Shown here: positions 41,705 through 51,300 of the stretch, one piece after another | How the letters are laid out: every line of letters begins with the position of its first letter | Position numbering within the stretch: the stretch's first letter is position 1 | NCBI GenBank assembly: GCA_015075365.1 | Contig: JABTUN010000001.1 | Coordinates: 1,426,001 to 1,490,000 of the forward strand | Length of the DNA stretch: 64,000 nt | Direction of reading: 5' to 3' | From: Verrucomicrobiaceae bacterium | Lineage (GTDB): Bacteria > Verrucomicrobiota > Verrucomicrobiia > Verrucomicrobiales > Verrucomicrobiaceae | The notes under the pieces: model-generated | Database searches by the model: none | Told to the model about the DNA's origin: nothing | Seen by the model: the letters and a program-made list of their open reading frames with translations, nothing else | Translations under genes and position numbers: made by a program

Positions 41705-43285
41705 ATGAAAACCCGTACCACGCTCCTCATCCTCCTGGCGCTTTCCTGCAGCGCCTTCTCGCAAGGTCTGCTGACCCCGCCACCAACCGGCGGTAATGCC
41801 ACCGGCGTCGCCGGCCCGCTCGGCCCCGGTGGCGAGCCCATGCCGACGATGAAAACGCTGCATCAGATCGAGCCACGCCATGATCTGCTCAACGGCCCCT
41901 GGGGTGTGCCGATGTTTGTCGATATCAGCGATCCCGCCGCGCACTACATCATCAACAAACCCGGCAGCTACTACCTTAGCGACGACCTCACCGTGATCAA
42001 AAGCGCGGGCATCGTCATTGCCGTGGACAATGTGACGCTCGACCTGCGCGGCTTCACGATTCAAAAGGACACCGGAGCCACGTCCAGCACCACCGGCGTG
42101 CGCCTGGCCTCCGGTGTCGCCGGCGTGAAGATCACCAACGGCAGCTTCTCCGGCCTCGATCACGGCATCAGCACCACCAGCCTCCATCCGGGTGATGTGC
42201 GTGTGGACCTGGAGAGCTTGCGCTTTCATGGCTGCACCGGCACGGCTGTGAGCATCCAAAGCACCGCGACGCCCGCGGCCAACCAGACCGCCGTGCATCT
42301 GCGCCAGTGCCAGGCGGACGGCTGCGGCAGCGGCATGCCGGGCACGGCTGTGATCCACCTGGAGGCCGCGGCATTGCTGGAGGACTGCACGGTGATCGAG
42401 AGCAGCGCGGCCACCAGCGGCATCACCGTGGGCGCGGGTTCGCGACTGCGGACTTGCAGCGTGCTGCGCAGCAGCGGCGCCGGGGCGGCCATCGCGCTGA
42501 ATGCCAGCAGCACCGCCGAGGGCTGCACTGTGCGGAGCTGGACCGGTGCCGCAGGGATTCAGGGAACCGATGCCGTCATCACCCGCTGCACGGTGCGTGC
42601 CGTGAACGTGACCTCCTGGAGCAGCGAGAGCGCGGCCTTCTCCCTGAGGGGCGGCAGCATCGAGGCCAGCACCGCCGAAGCCTGCGAATGCGCGTGGGGT
42701 TTCCTCCTGGAGGGCGCCGCCGCGCGTGACTGCACCGCGCAGGGGATCTCACCGCTCGCAGGTGCCACCAGCGGCTGGGGCGGCTTCAGCCTGAAAAGCG
42801 GCGCGTCCACCACAGGCTGCCTCAGCACCGGCCATGCGACCGCCACCGTGCAGGATGTGAACGAAAACGCGCGCGGCGCCGGCTTCCACGTCGATGGAGA
42901 CGCGGCCACCTCCTCCGGCTGCCGCGTGCAGGACTGCAACGCGCTCGGCCTCTCCGGCAGCGGCGTCTTTTCCCAGGGCCGCGGCACGCTCATCCAGGGG
43001 AATGTGATCAGCGGCTGCCGCGTCGGCATCGCCCTGGCAGACGGCGGGCATCAGGTCGTGCGGGAAAACCATGTCACGGACAGCGGGACTGCCGTGCATC
43101 TGCGCTGCGCCTTCAACATCATCGTGAAAAACATGCTGCGGGCCAGCAGCGTGCGAGTGTGGGACTCCACACACCAGAACCACATCGGCAAGGTGGAGCA
43201 GCCGGCCACCACTGGCTTCATGCTCGGCAGCGCGGTGGGCCAGGGATTCGCTGCCGCCGATCCGTGGGCGAACATCATTGATTGA
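41705..43285 (+). CDS. Secreted right-handed beta-helix protein
   Basis: 526 residues with a signal peptide (about 1-19, LALSCSAFSQ). After a Pro/Gly-rich linker the chain enters a pectate-lyase-like right-handed parallel beta-helix: GSYYLSDDLTVIKSAGIVIA, VTLDLRGFTIQKDTG, then many short turns with regularly spaced Cys and Gly (LHLRQCQADGCGSGMPG; ALEDC-type turns; VISGCRVGIALADGGHQVV). The C-terminal end AFNIIVKNMLRASSVRVWD is typical of such folds. No catalytic residues of a known lyase were identified, so it may bind rather than cut. It probably forms an operon with the preceding GW-repeat protein, under motif B. Confidence 0.82.
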   Translation: MKTRTTLLILLALSCSAFSQGLLTPPPTGGNATGVAGPLGPGGEPMPTMKTLHQIEPRHDLLNGPWGVPMFVDISDPAAHYIINKPGSYYLSDDLTVIKSAGIVIAVDNVTLDLRGFTIQKDTGATSSTTGVRLASGVAGVKITNGSFSGLDHGISTTSLHPGDVRVDLESLRFHGCTGTAVSIQSTATPAANQTAVHLRQCQADGCGSGMPGTAVIHLEAAALLEDCTVIESSAATSGITVGAGSRLRTCSVLRSSGAGAAIALNASSTAEGCTVRSWTGAAGIQGTDAVITRCTVRAVNVTSWSSESAAFSLRGGSIEASTAEACECAWGFLLEGAAARDCTAQGISPLAGATSGWGGFSLKSGASTTGCLSTGHATATVQDVNENARGAGFHVDGDAATSSGCRVQDCNALGLSGSGVFSQGRGTLIQGNVISGCRVGIALADGGHQVVRENHVTDSGTAVHLRCAFNIIVKNMLRASSVRVWDSTHQNHIGKVEQPATTGFMLGSAVGQGFAAADPWANIID

Positions 43286-43410
43286 TTTCCGCCCCCATCG
43301 ACACCGTCAGGCCAACATGACGGGCTTCAAAGAGGTGAAGCATAGGTCCCATGTCATCCGGGCAAGACGGCATGACTCTGCGCATCGTTCAGCGTGTGAA
43401 ATGCCCACAC

Positions 43411-43473
43411 ATGCGTCTCTTTCCCAGCCTGCTCCTCCTTGCTCCCACGCTGCATGCCACGAAGCCGCCCTGA
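43411..43473 (+). pseudogene. Possible signal-peptide remnant of a lost exported-protein gene
   Basis: A 20-codon frame beginning MRLFPSLLLLAPTLHA reads as a complete Sec signal peptide with a cleavage site, then stops after ATKPP. Many exported PVC hydrolases start in this way. Downstream sequence in other frames shows nothing protein-like before the convergent DUF1501 gene. It may be the 5' end of a deleted gene, or chance. The rest of 43286-43512 contains no other feature I can support. Confidence 0.3.
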
Positions 43474-43512
43474 CCAAACGGCCCGGTCAAAAAAGGTCTC
43501 CAATCGGGCACA

Positions 43513-44925
43513 TCAAGCCACGATTTCGCCGATCACTTTTCCGAAATCACGCTCCAACCGCTTGCGGCCGGGGATTTCGAGCTGGTGCGGGTTCAGGCCA
43601 AGGAGATGCAGGATCGTGGCATGCACATCGGTGACGTAGTGCGGGTGCTCGACGGCATGGAAGCCGAGTTCGTCCGTCTTGCCATGAATGGTGCCGCCCT
43701 TGATGCCGCCGCCCGCCATCCACACGCTGAAGCCATACGGATGATGATCGCGGCCATCGCTGCCTTGTGAACCGGGCGTGCGACCAAACTCGGTGGCAAA
43801 GACGACGAGCGTGTCATCGAGCATGCCGCGCTGCTTCAGATCTTTCAAAAGGCCTCCAATGGGCTGATCGACCTGCTGCGCGAGATTCGTGTGATTCTTC
43901 TTCAAGCCGGAATGCGAGTCCCACGCGCCCGCCGCACCATCACCATGCTGGATCTGGATGAAGCGCACGCCGCGCTCCGCCAGGCGACGCGCCACGAGCA
44001 GTTGCCGCGCGAACGGGCCGGCCACTTTGTCGTCGTAGCCGTAGAGTTTCTTCGTCTCGGCGCTCTCGCTGTCGAGATTCATCGTCTCCGGCACCGCGAT
44101 CTGCATGTTGAAGGCCAGCCGGTAGCTCTTCATGCGGGCAGCGAGCGTTTTGTCGCCGGGATACTGCTCGGCGGCCAGCGTGTTGAGCTTGTGGATGAGG
44201 TCGAACTGCGCGGCCTGCTCGCTTTTGCCGATTTGGAACTCCGGCGCGGCAAAGGTGAGCGGATTCTTCGGATCGACCTTGAGGTTCACCGCGTCGTAGG
44301 CGGGGCCGAGGTAATGGCCGTCACGCACATCAAAGTAACGCGGGCCGATGTTCACAAACGACGGGAGGTTCTCCGTCATGGAGCCAAGACCATACGTCAC
44401 CCACGCGCCGAGCGTGGGCACGCGCGGCTCCAGCATGTGGCGTCCGCTGTGGAACTGCACCTGCGCGCCGTGGTTGTCATCCGTGGTCCACATGCTGCGG
44501 ATGAAGGCGATCTCGTCCGCGCAGGAACCAATGTGTGGAAACCAGTCGCTGATCTCGATGCCGCACTGGCCGTAGCGTTTGTAGCCCACCTGCAGCGGGT
44601 AGATGACGTTGCGCTGCTTGCCGTTCGCATCGTTCACCACCACCACGCGGACCTTTTTGAGCTTCTCCGGGTCCTGCACGCTGGCGTAGGGCGTCTCGCC
44701 GATGGTCTTGCCCGCGTATTTGGTGAGCATCGGCTTCGGATCAAAGCTCTCCATGTGACTCACGCCGCCGCGCATGAAGAGCCAGATCACTCGTTTCGCC
44801 CGCTGCGGGATCACCGGCAGGCCGCTCGGCGGCTGCCAGCCCTGCTCCGCGCGCAGCATCGACGCCATCGCGACGCTGCCCAGTCCGCCGAGGATGTCCC
44901 GGCGGAGGAAAGGGGTGGGATTCAT
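43513..44925 (-). CDS. DUF1501 domain protein, Tat-exported, copy 1
   Basis: 470 residues from the ATG at 44925; the in-frame ATG at 44946 adds seven residues that duplicate the start (see the repeat there). The N-terminus [20 protein letters not shown] carries a twin-arginine-like signal. Family landmarks follow: [100 protein letters not shown] and [12 protein letters not shown]1501 proteins are sulfatase-fold relatives of unknown function, usually encoded beside a DUF1549/DUF1553 partner. This copy has no such partner next to it, unlike the second copy at 46610-48061. Confidence 0.92.
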   Translation of the reverse strand: MNPTPFLRRDILGGLGSVAMASMLRAEQGWQPPSGLPVIPQRAKRVIWLFMRGGVSHMESFDPKPMLTKYAGKTIGETPYASVQDPEKLKKVRVVVVNDANGKQRNVIYPLQVGYKRYGQCGIEISDWFPHIGSCADEIAFIRSMWTTDDNHGAQVQFHSGRHMLEPRVPTLGAWVTYGLGSMTENLPSFVNIGPRYFDVRDGHYLGPAYDAVNLKVDPKNPLTFAAPEFQIGKSEQAAQFDLIHKLNTLAAEQYPGDKTLAARMKSYRLAFNMQIAVPETMNLDSESAETKKLYGYDDKVAGPFARQLLVARRLAERGVRFIQIQHGDGAAGAWDSHSGLKKNHTNLAQQVDQPIGGLLKDLKQRGMLDDTLVVFATEFGRTPGSQGSDGRDHHPYGFSVWMAGGGIKGGTIHGKTDELGFHAVEHPHYVTDVHATILHLLGLNPHQLEIPGRKRLERDFGKVIGEIVA

Positions 44926-44951
44926 GATTCTGGTGTCCTGATTCATGATTC
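44919..44951. repeat. 12-bp direct repeat covering the DUF1501 start codon
   Basis: GATTCATGATTC occurs at 44919-44930 and 44940-44951, a period of 21 bp. On the coding strand each copy contains an ATG in the same frame (MNQDTRI then MNPTPF), so the gene has two near-identical start contexts. Each copy is also close to a palindrome. Confidence 0.85.
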
Positions 44952-45099
44952 GAGTGAAGAGCATACGGCATAGTCGGCGGCTAGAATTCAGCCGTTTGCT
45001 GATTTTGGCACCCGTGTTGCTTCGTGATGCATTTGCCCCGTGCATCTGCCAGCGCAATCGGCATCGTAAATGGCGGTTAGCCCTTCCTTCCATCCCTCC

Positions 45100-46521
45100 A
45101 TGCCTTTCCCCGCCGAAGATCGCCCCGGAACGCTTGAAAAAGCGCTCAAGATCAACCTTTCGAAGCAAATCTACGGCACCTTTGCCGAGATTGGCGCAGG
45201 GCAGGAGATCGCGAACTGGTTCTTCCGCGCTGGGGGCGCCTCTGGAACGGTCGCCAAGTCGATGTCCGCTTACGACATGGTCATCAGCGATGAGATTTAC
45301 GGCAAGGCCAGCCGCTATGTCTCCCGCCAGCGCATGTGCGCCATGATGGACCACGAATATCCCATGCTGGTGAAACGTCTCGACGCCCAGCGCGGCAAAA
45401 CGACGAGCTTCTTCACCCTGGCGGACACCGTGCGTGCCCGCGCCTACAGCGACACGAATCAAGAGTGCCACGGCTGGGCCGGCCTGCGCTTTCAAACCGA
45501 GCCCGGCGGCCCTGCGAATGACATCCAGGTCCACGTGCGGCTGCTGGACGAAAGCAATGCGCGCCAGGCGGAGGCGCTCGGCATCCTCGGTGTGAATATC
45601 CTCTACGCCGCCTACCACCTGCGCGACTCGTTGAGCACCTTTTTGTCGAGCCTTATGGACGATCTCAGCCGCAAGCGCGTCGAGATCGATATGATCGACT
45701 TCAGCGGCCCCGCCTTCGCCTCACCGGAGTATCAGGACCGTCTTGTGGCACTGAAACTCGTGCGCCTCGGCCTCGCCGATGCCGCGCTCTTCGGTGCGAA
45801 TGGCGAGATCTGGCAGGCGGCCGACGTGCTCTACAAAAAGCCGGTCTTTCTGAAGCGCGGCAGCTTCGATCCGATCACAAAGCTCAATCTCGACATGATC
45901 GAACGCGGCCAGGCCGCGTTTCAGGCCGACTTTGGCGACGAGGCGCGGGACAACATCGAGATCCTCGAAATCACGATGCACAACCTGCTCGCCTCCGGCT
46001 GTGAGGTGCCCGACAGCGAGTTTCTTGCGCGCGCCGATGTTCTTCAGGCGCTCGGTAAAAACGTTCTCATCTCCAAATACCCGGAATTTCATCGCGTGAG
46101 CAGCTACCTCGCGCGCCACACGCAGAAGCCCATCGCCATCGTGCTGGGCCTGCCGCTCTTTCAGGAGCTCTTCAACGAGCGCTGGTGTTCTGATCTCGAA
46201 GGCGGCCTCCTCGAGGCCTTCGGCCGCCTGTTCAAAAACCAGGTGCGCGTCTATGTCTATCCGATGGGTGATCCCCTTACTGGCCACCTTCGCGGCGCGG
46301 CGGACGCCAGCGTCACCCGCGAGCAGCGCCATTTGCTGAACTATCTTATCCAGACCCAAAGCGTGCGCCCGCTCGATGTGCCGCTGCAGGATTTCCTCTT
46401 CCAAACCAGCGCCGGAGTCCGTAACATGATCGTCCAAGGCGAACCCGGATGGGAAAACCTTGTCCCCGACATCGTCCTGCGCCAAGGGCCGTGGAAGGCG
46501 ATGGCAAAGCCCGCGATGTGA
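45100..46521 (+). CDS. Conserved protein of unknown function (about 475 residues)
   Basis: 473 residues from the ATG at 45100; the ATG at 45070 would add ten. There is no signal peptide. The N-terminus [30 protein letters not shown] and [21 protein letters not shown] look strongly conserved in character. Later segments alternate strands and helices ([57 protein letters not shown]). I recall similar proteins being annotated inconsistently, for instance as TonB-dependent receptor or nicotinate-nucleotide adenylyltransferase, but no feature here supports either: no beta-barrel, and no nucleotidyltransferase HxGH motif. The sequence looks cytosolic and possibly enzymatic. It is divergent from the first DUF1501 gene and convergent with the second. 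Confidence 0.7.
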   Translation: MPFPAEDRPGTLEKALKINLSKQIYGTFAEIGAGQEIANWFFRAGGASGTVAKSMSAYDMVISDEIYGKASRYVSRQRMCAMMDHEYPMLVKRLDAQRGKTTSFFTLADTVRARAYSDTNQECHGWAGLRFQTEPGGPANDIQVHVRLLDESNARQAEALGILGVNILYAAYHLRDSLSTFLSSLMDDLSRKRVEIDMIDFSGPAFASPEYQDRLVALKLVRLGLADAALFGANGEIWQAADVLYKKPVFLKRGSFDPITKLNLDMIERGQAAFQADFGDEARDNIEILEITMHNLLASGCEVPDSEFLARADVLQALGKNVLISKYPEFHRVSSYLARHTQKPIAIVLGLPLFQELFNERWCSDLEGGLLEAFGRLFKNQVRVYVYPMGDPLTGHLRGAADASVTREQRHLLNYLIQTQSVRPLDVPLQDFLFQTSAGVRNMIVQGEPGWENLVPDIVLRQGPWKAMAKPAM

Positions 46522-46534
46522 GCCGTTCGATCAC

Positions 46535-46594
46535 TGGAGTGATGGAGCGGTGGCGTGTTGGCCAAAAACATCACTCCAAAACTCCTCCACTCCA
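46535..46594. repeat. Imperfect inverted repeat between convergent genes
   Basis: 46535-46557 (TGGAGTGATGGAGCGGTGG...) and 46572-46594 are complementary at 17 of 23 positions around a 14-base loop. The arms are made of GGAG/GTG words. The element lies between the stop codons of two convergent genes (46521 and 46610), so it could serve as a bidirectional terminator. Confidence 0.5.
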
Positions 46595-46609
46595 TCTCCC
46601 CGGCCTCTT

Positions 46610-48061
46610 CTACGCGCACAAATCCTTCACCACATGCCCGTGGATGTCGGTGAGTCGGTAGTCGCGGCCTTGGAAGCGATACGTGAGCCGTTCGTGATCG
46701 AAACCGAGCAGATGCATCACCGTGGCTTGGAAATCATGCACGTGGACTTTGTTCTCGGCGATGCTGAAACCGAGTTCGTCGGTGCTGCCGTAGTCGAAGC
46801 CGGCCTTCGCGCCGCCGCCGGCCATGAAGAGCGTGAAGCAGTCCGGGTAGTGATCGCGGCCCAGCACCTTGCTCGCGGCCGTGCGGCCTTCGCGGAAGGG
46901 CGTGCGGCCGAATTCGCCGCCCCAGATGACCAGCGTGTCCTCGAGCAGCCCGCGCTGTTTGAGATCTTTGATCAAAGCGGCCACCGGTTTGTCCGTCGCG
47001 GCCACTTTCTTCGTCAAACCGTCCTCGATGCCGTTGTCCGGCCCGGTGCCGTGGAAGTCCCAGCCCCAGTCAAAGAGCTGCACAAAACGCACGCCCTGTT
47101 CCACAAGCCGACGCGCGAGCAGGCAGTTGTTGGCAAAGCTCGCCTCGCCCGGTTTTGCGCCGTAGGCCTCCAGCGTGGCCGCGTTTTCCTTCGAGATGTC
47201 CATCACCTCCGGCACGCTCGCCTGCATGCGATACGCCAGCTCGTATTGCGCGATGCGCGTCACCGTCTCCGGATGACCGAGCTCCGCCACCTGCTGCTGA
47301 TTGAGCTGGTTGAGCACATCGAGCGTCTTGCGCCGCATCTCGCGATTCATCCCCGCCGGATCGCTCACAAAGAGCACCGGATCGCCCTTGCTGCGGCATT
47401 GCACGCCTTGATACACGCTCGGGATGAAGCCGCTGCCCCACAATCCCTGGCCACCGCTCGGCTGCGTGCCGCTGGAGATCAGCGTCACAAAGCCCGGCAG
47501 GTCCTGATTGTCCGTGCCGAGCCCATACGTCGCCCACGAGCCCATCGACGGCCGACCCTGACGCGCATGCCCGGTGAAAAGCAGCAGCTCCGCCGGCGCA
47601 TGATTGAACTGGTCCGTGTTCATCGAGCGGATCATGCACATCTCGTCCGCGATCGTGTGAAAGTTCGGGCACGCATCGCTCATCCACATCCCCGCCTTGC
47701 CGTATCGCGCAAACGTGCGCGGCGTGCCCATCAGCTTCGGCACGCCCGTCGTGAAGGCAAAGCGCCGACCTTTGAGGATCGAGTCCGGACAATCCTGCCC
47801 GCTGCGCTTCACCAGCTCCGGCTTGTAATCAAACAGATCGAGATGCGGCGGCGCACCGCTCATGTGCAGGTAGATCACGCGCTTCGCCTTCGCCGCGTGA
47901 TGCGACTTTCGCGGCAGCATCGGATTCGCCGCCTGCGGCATCGCCGCCGAGTCCTGCTGCATCGCGTGCAACGCAATCGCGCCCAGGCTGAACTGCCCCG
48001 CATTGCCCAAAAAAGTGCGCCGCGTCGTGAGCTGGAGTTTGTCGTGGAGGATGGGGTTCAT
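46610..48061 (-). CDS. DUF1501 domain protein, Tat-exported, copy 2
   Basis: 483 residues. The N-terminus has a twin-arginine motif (TTRRTFLGNAGQ). Landmarks match the first copy but the sequences are well diverged: RVIYLHMSGAPPHLDLFDYK, MIRSMNTDQFNHAPAELL, YGLGTDNQDLPGFVTL, VRFVQLFDWGWDFHG, DTLVIWGGEFGRTPFREG, RDHYPDCFTLFMAGGGAKAG and MHLLGFDHERLTYRFQGRDYRLTD. The FDWGWDFHG and GRDHYP versions are those usually coupled to DUF1549/DUF1553 proteins, and such a gene lies upstream on the same strand with a small membrane protein between. All three are likely one operon. The function of the family is unknown. Confidence 0.94.
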   Translation of the reverse strand: MNPILHDKLQLTTRRTFLGNAGQFSLGAIALHAMQQDSAAMPQAANPMLPRKSHHAAKAKRVIYLHMSGAPPHLDLFDYKPELVKRSGQDCPDSILKGRRFAFTTGVPKLMGTPRTFARYGKAGMWMSDACPNFHTIADEMCMIRSMNTDQFNHAPAELLLFTGHARQGRPSMGSWATYGLGTDNQDLPGFVTLISSGTQPSGGQGLWGSGFIPSVYQGVQCRSKGDPVLFVSDPAGMNREMRRKTLDVLNQLNQQQVAELGHPETVTRIAQYELAYRMQASVPEVMDISKENAATLEAYGAKPGEASFANNCLLARRLVEQGVRFVQLFDWGWDFHGTGPDNGIEDGLTKKVAATDKPVAALIKDLKQRGLLEDTLVIWGGEFGRTPFREGRTAASKVLGRDHYPDCFTLFMAGGGAKAGFDYGSTDELGFSIAENKVHVHDFQATVMHLLGFDHERLTYRFQGRDYRLTDIHGHVVKDLCA

Positions 48062-48073
48062 GAAATCGGTTGT

Positions 48074-48298
48074 TCAACGGTTGGAAAAAAATGCGTAGCC
48101 AGCAGCTGCCAGTCCACCCGGACCCACAACCCATGTGTGCCAGCTCCCGCCAGCAATGGCACCGAGCGTGCCGAAAATTCCAAAGATGAGAAGGTAGGCG
48201 AAGCCAAATGCACGCAGAACAGGCCGTTCAGTCTGGTTGGCTGCATTGAATGCACCCACAGCGAAGAGCAGGCGAACTATGAATGTGGTCGTGGTCAT
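48074..48298 (-). CDS. Small membrane protein, 74 residues
   Basis: Two hydrophobic segments are seen: residues ~4-20 (TFIVRLLFAVGAFNAAN) and ~34-50 (YLLIFGIFGTLGAIAG), with a third weaker one near the C-terminus (VGPGGLAAAGYAFF). Reality of the gene is supported by a perfect Shine-Dalgarno sequence, GGAGGTGA seven bases before the ATG, the best one in this window. It starts 7 bp after the DUF1549/1553 stop and ends 12 bp before the DUF1501 start, so it lies inside that operon. I do not recognise a family. A helper or anchor role for its neighbours is inference. Confidence 0.68.
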   Translation of the reverse strand: MTTTTFIVRLLFAVGAFNAANQTERPVLRAFGFAYLLIFGIFGTLGAIAGGSWHTWVVGPGGLAAAGYAFFSNR

Positions 48299-48305
48299 CT
48301 GTGAA

Positions 48306-48313
48306 TCACCTCC
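48306..48313 (-). promoter_or_regulatory. Strong Shine-Dalgarno sequence for the 74-residue membrane protein
   Basis: On the minus strand GGAGGTGA lies seven bases before the ATG at 48298. It overlaps the last codons and stop of the DUF1549/1553 gene. It matches the anti-Shine-Dalgarno end of 16S rRNA over eight bases, whereas nearly every other start in the window lacks such a match. Confidence 0.8.
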
Positions 48314-51300
48314 GCATCAAAAACTCATCCAGATTCATGACCACGTTCGCCACCGCGGTCCAGGCAGCGAGTTCGACGACATCGGCGCCGGCTTCGACAG
48401 GCCCGAGCGGCTCCGTGGCCATCTTCGTGGCCGCAGCGGCATCCGCGCGATACATCGCGAGGCTCTCGGCATGCAATTGGGTCAATGTGGTCAATTCGGT
48501 CGCCGTCGGCTCACGCGCCAGACACAGGCGAAACATCAGCGAAAGCCTGTCCTTCACGTCTTTTCGGTCCTTTCCGTCCTTCAAGACGATGCGCCGCGCC
48601 ATCGCCTGATGCGTTTCAAGGAAGACGGGGTCGTTCAGCGTCACGAAGGCCTGCAGCGGCGTATTCGTGCGGCTGCGGCGGATCATGCACACCTCGCGAT
48701 TGCCGGCGTCGAAGGTCGTGAAGCTCGCATACGGCGAGTTGCGGCGCACTTCGGTGTAAAGGCTGCGACGATGCCCGTCCTCGCCTTTGCTGACCTCCCA
48801 GTCGTTGCTGCGACCAAACGCGGTGCTGAGGCCGAGATTCGGCGTCATCGGCCGCACTGGCACGCCATACATCTTCTCCGAAAGCAAGCCACTCACCGCG
48901 AGCGCCTGATCGCGCAGAAGCTCGCCTGTCGGACGAAAACGCGGTCCGCGGGCCAGCAGGCGATTGTCCGGATCACGCTCATTGAGTTCGGGCGTCGATT
49001 TGGAGTTCTGCTGATACGCCTGGCTCGTCAGCATCAGCTTGAGCAGGTGCTTCACATCCCAGCCGCTGTCCATCAGCTCCGCCGCGAGCCAGTCGAGTAA
49101 CTCGGGATGAAACGGCAGATCGCCCTGGCTGCCAAACTCCTCGCTGCTGCGCACGATGCCGGTGCCGAAGATGCTTTCCCACAAACGGTTCACCGTCACA
49201 CGAGCCGTGAGCGGGTTGTCGCGACTCACGAGCCACTTCGCCATCGTGAGGCGATTCTTCGGCTCCGTTGCCGGCAGCGGATGAAACACCGCTGGCGTGC
49301 CCTCGCTCACTTCATCGCCGAGCGACTGCCAGTTGCCGCGAAGCTGTACTTTCGTCACGCGACGCTGCTTTGGATCGAGATCGCGCATGATCGGCACCGT
49401 CACCGGCTTGATCGCGGCGAGCTCCTTGTTCGCTGCGGCGAGACGCGTGCGCTCCGCGGCCGATTCCTTCGCGATGTTTCGCACATAATAATCCGCCACG
49501 ACCTGCTGCTGCTCCGGCGTGCGCTTCGGCTGCGCCAGCGCGGCGATCACATTCGCCGGAATCTTCGCCGCCTGCTGCACGCGGGCATCGCCGGTGAAAC
49601 TCAGGCGGAAGTTACCGAGCGTGTGCTGCTTGAACTCGCTCTTCTGCTCCAACGTCACGCGCAGCTTTGCGCCCGCAGGCACGGCGATGGGCGAGTTCGT
49701 CAAAAGCGTGAGCGTGTGCGGTTTCTCAGCCGCGCCACCGACCGCCCAGCCTTTGCTTTTGGCTTCGAGGAACTTCGTCGCCTCAAAACCGCTCTGCGAG
49801 AAATCCGCGAGCGCCGTCGTGAAGCTCAGCGGCACCGGACCGCTCACCGCGAAGGCTTTTTCCTTCTCCGGCGCGGGTGTCGGCTCGCTCTTCCACAGGA
49901 TTTGACGCTTCTCATCGAGTAGCACCACGCGGAAGCCATCGAGACGCTTGCTCACGCCATCAAGCCGGTTCCACACCACCACGCGATCCACCGGCTTCGC
50001 GGCCTTCAGATCGACTTCCCACCACGGATCGTTGTCGTTGCCGCTCGTGTGCGACACGCTGCCCTTTTTGTAGTCGCCGTCCGTGTTGCCATCGTTGGCG
50101 CGTTTCGCCGCGGCATCCTGATATTGGCTGCTGTGACTCGCCACACCCTTCGGCGCGATGTTTTCCGCGCCGCTGAAAACCTGCACCTCGGCGAGTTGCA
50201 GCATCTTTTTGGCTCCCGGCAGCTCCACGCGCACAAATCGAGCCTGCGGAGCCGCTTTGGCATCCGGCGGCACCACCTCGGCCTTGAGGCTCGTGAGCAC
50301 AAAATTGCCGAAACCGGCCTGCGGAGCCGTTTCGAGCCTCAACGCGCTCAGTTTGTCGCCCGCGAGCGGCAATTCGACCGTGTAGCTCGCCGTGTCCTTG
50401 TTCTTCGCGAGGATCACACGGCCATCGTTTTCGATCTTCGCGTCGCCTTCGCTCACTTTCGACGGCTTCGGGCTCTGCCAGCCCAAATCGCGAGCAAAAC
50501 CGCGATCCCATGCCTCCAGCCCCGCGAGCCATTTCGCGTCCGGTTTCGTGAATTTCGACTCGAGTGCCGCAATCTCGACTTTGAGGGTCTCGCGCTGTTT
50601 TTTCAGCTCCGGCGTGTCAAAGCTGTGCAGCGGCACCTCGTCCTTTTTGTCGCTGTCGGCACTTTGGTTGAGGAAAGCGTAGAACTGGAAATACTCGTTG
50701 ATCGTGAGCGGATCATATTTGTGCGTGTGGCACTGCGCACAGGCCATCGTCGTGCCCATCCACACCGCGAAGGTCGTGTTCACGCGGTCGATGATCGCCG
50801 CGTTGCGGAATTCCTCGTCATCCGTGCCGCCTTCGTTCTGAGTCATCGTGTTCCGATGAAACGCCGTCGCGATGAGCTGGTCGTCCGTCGGATTCGGCAG
50901 CAAGTCGCCCGCGAGCTGCTCGATGGTGAACTGATCGAACGGCATGTTCGCATTCAGCGCCCGAATCACCCAATCCCGATACGCCCAAATCTCCCGCGGC
51001 TGGTCACTCGGATAGCCGGAGGAATCCGCGTAGCGTGCCAGATCCAGCCATTGGCGCGCCCAGTGCTCGCCGTAGCTCGGTTTGGCGAGGTAATGCGAGA
51101 CCATCTCGTCATAAGTGCTCAGTGCTGAGTGCTCAGTGCTCAGTTTGGGAAGGAAACGGTCGAGCTCCTCTAGAGTGGGAGGCAGTCCGGTAAGATCGAG
51201 TGCCACGCGTCGGATCAGCGTGGCCGCATCGGCCTTCGGCGAGAACTTCAGGCCTTCTTTGGCCAGTCGCTGAGCCAGAAAAGCATCCACCGGATTCACT

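Noticed and set aside
45100..46521. TonB-dependent receptor or nicotinate-nucleotide adenylyltransferase
   Set aside because: No signal peptide, plug, barrel or nucleotidyltransferase motif is visible; left as unknown.
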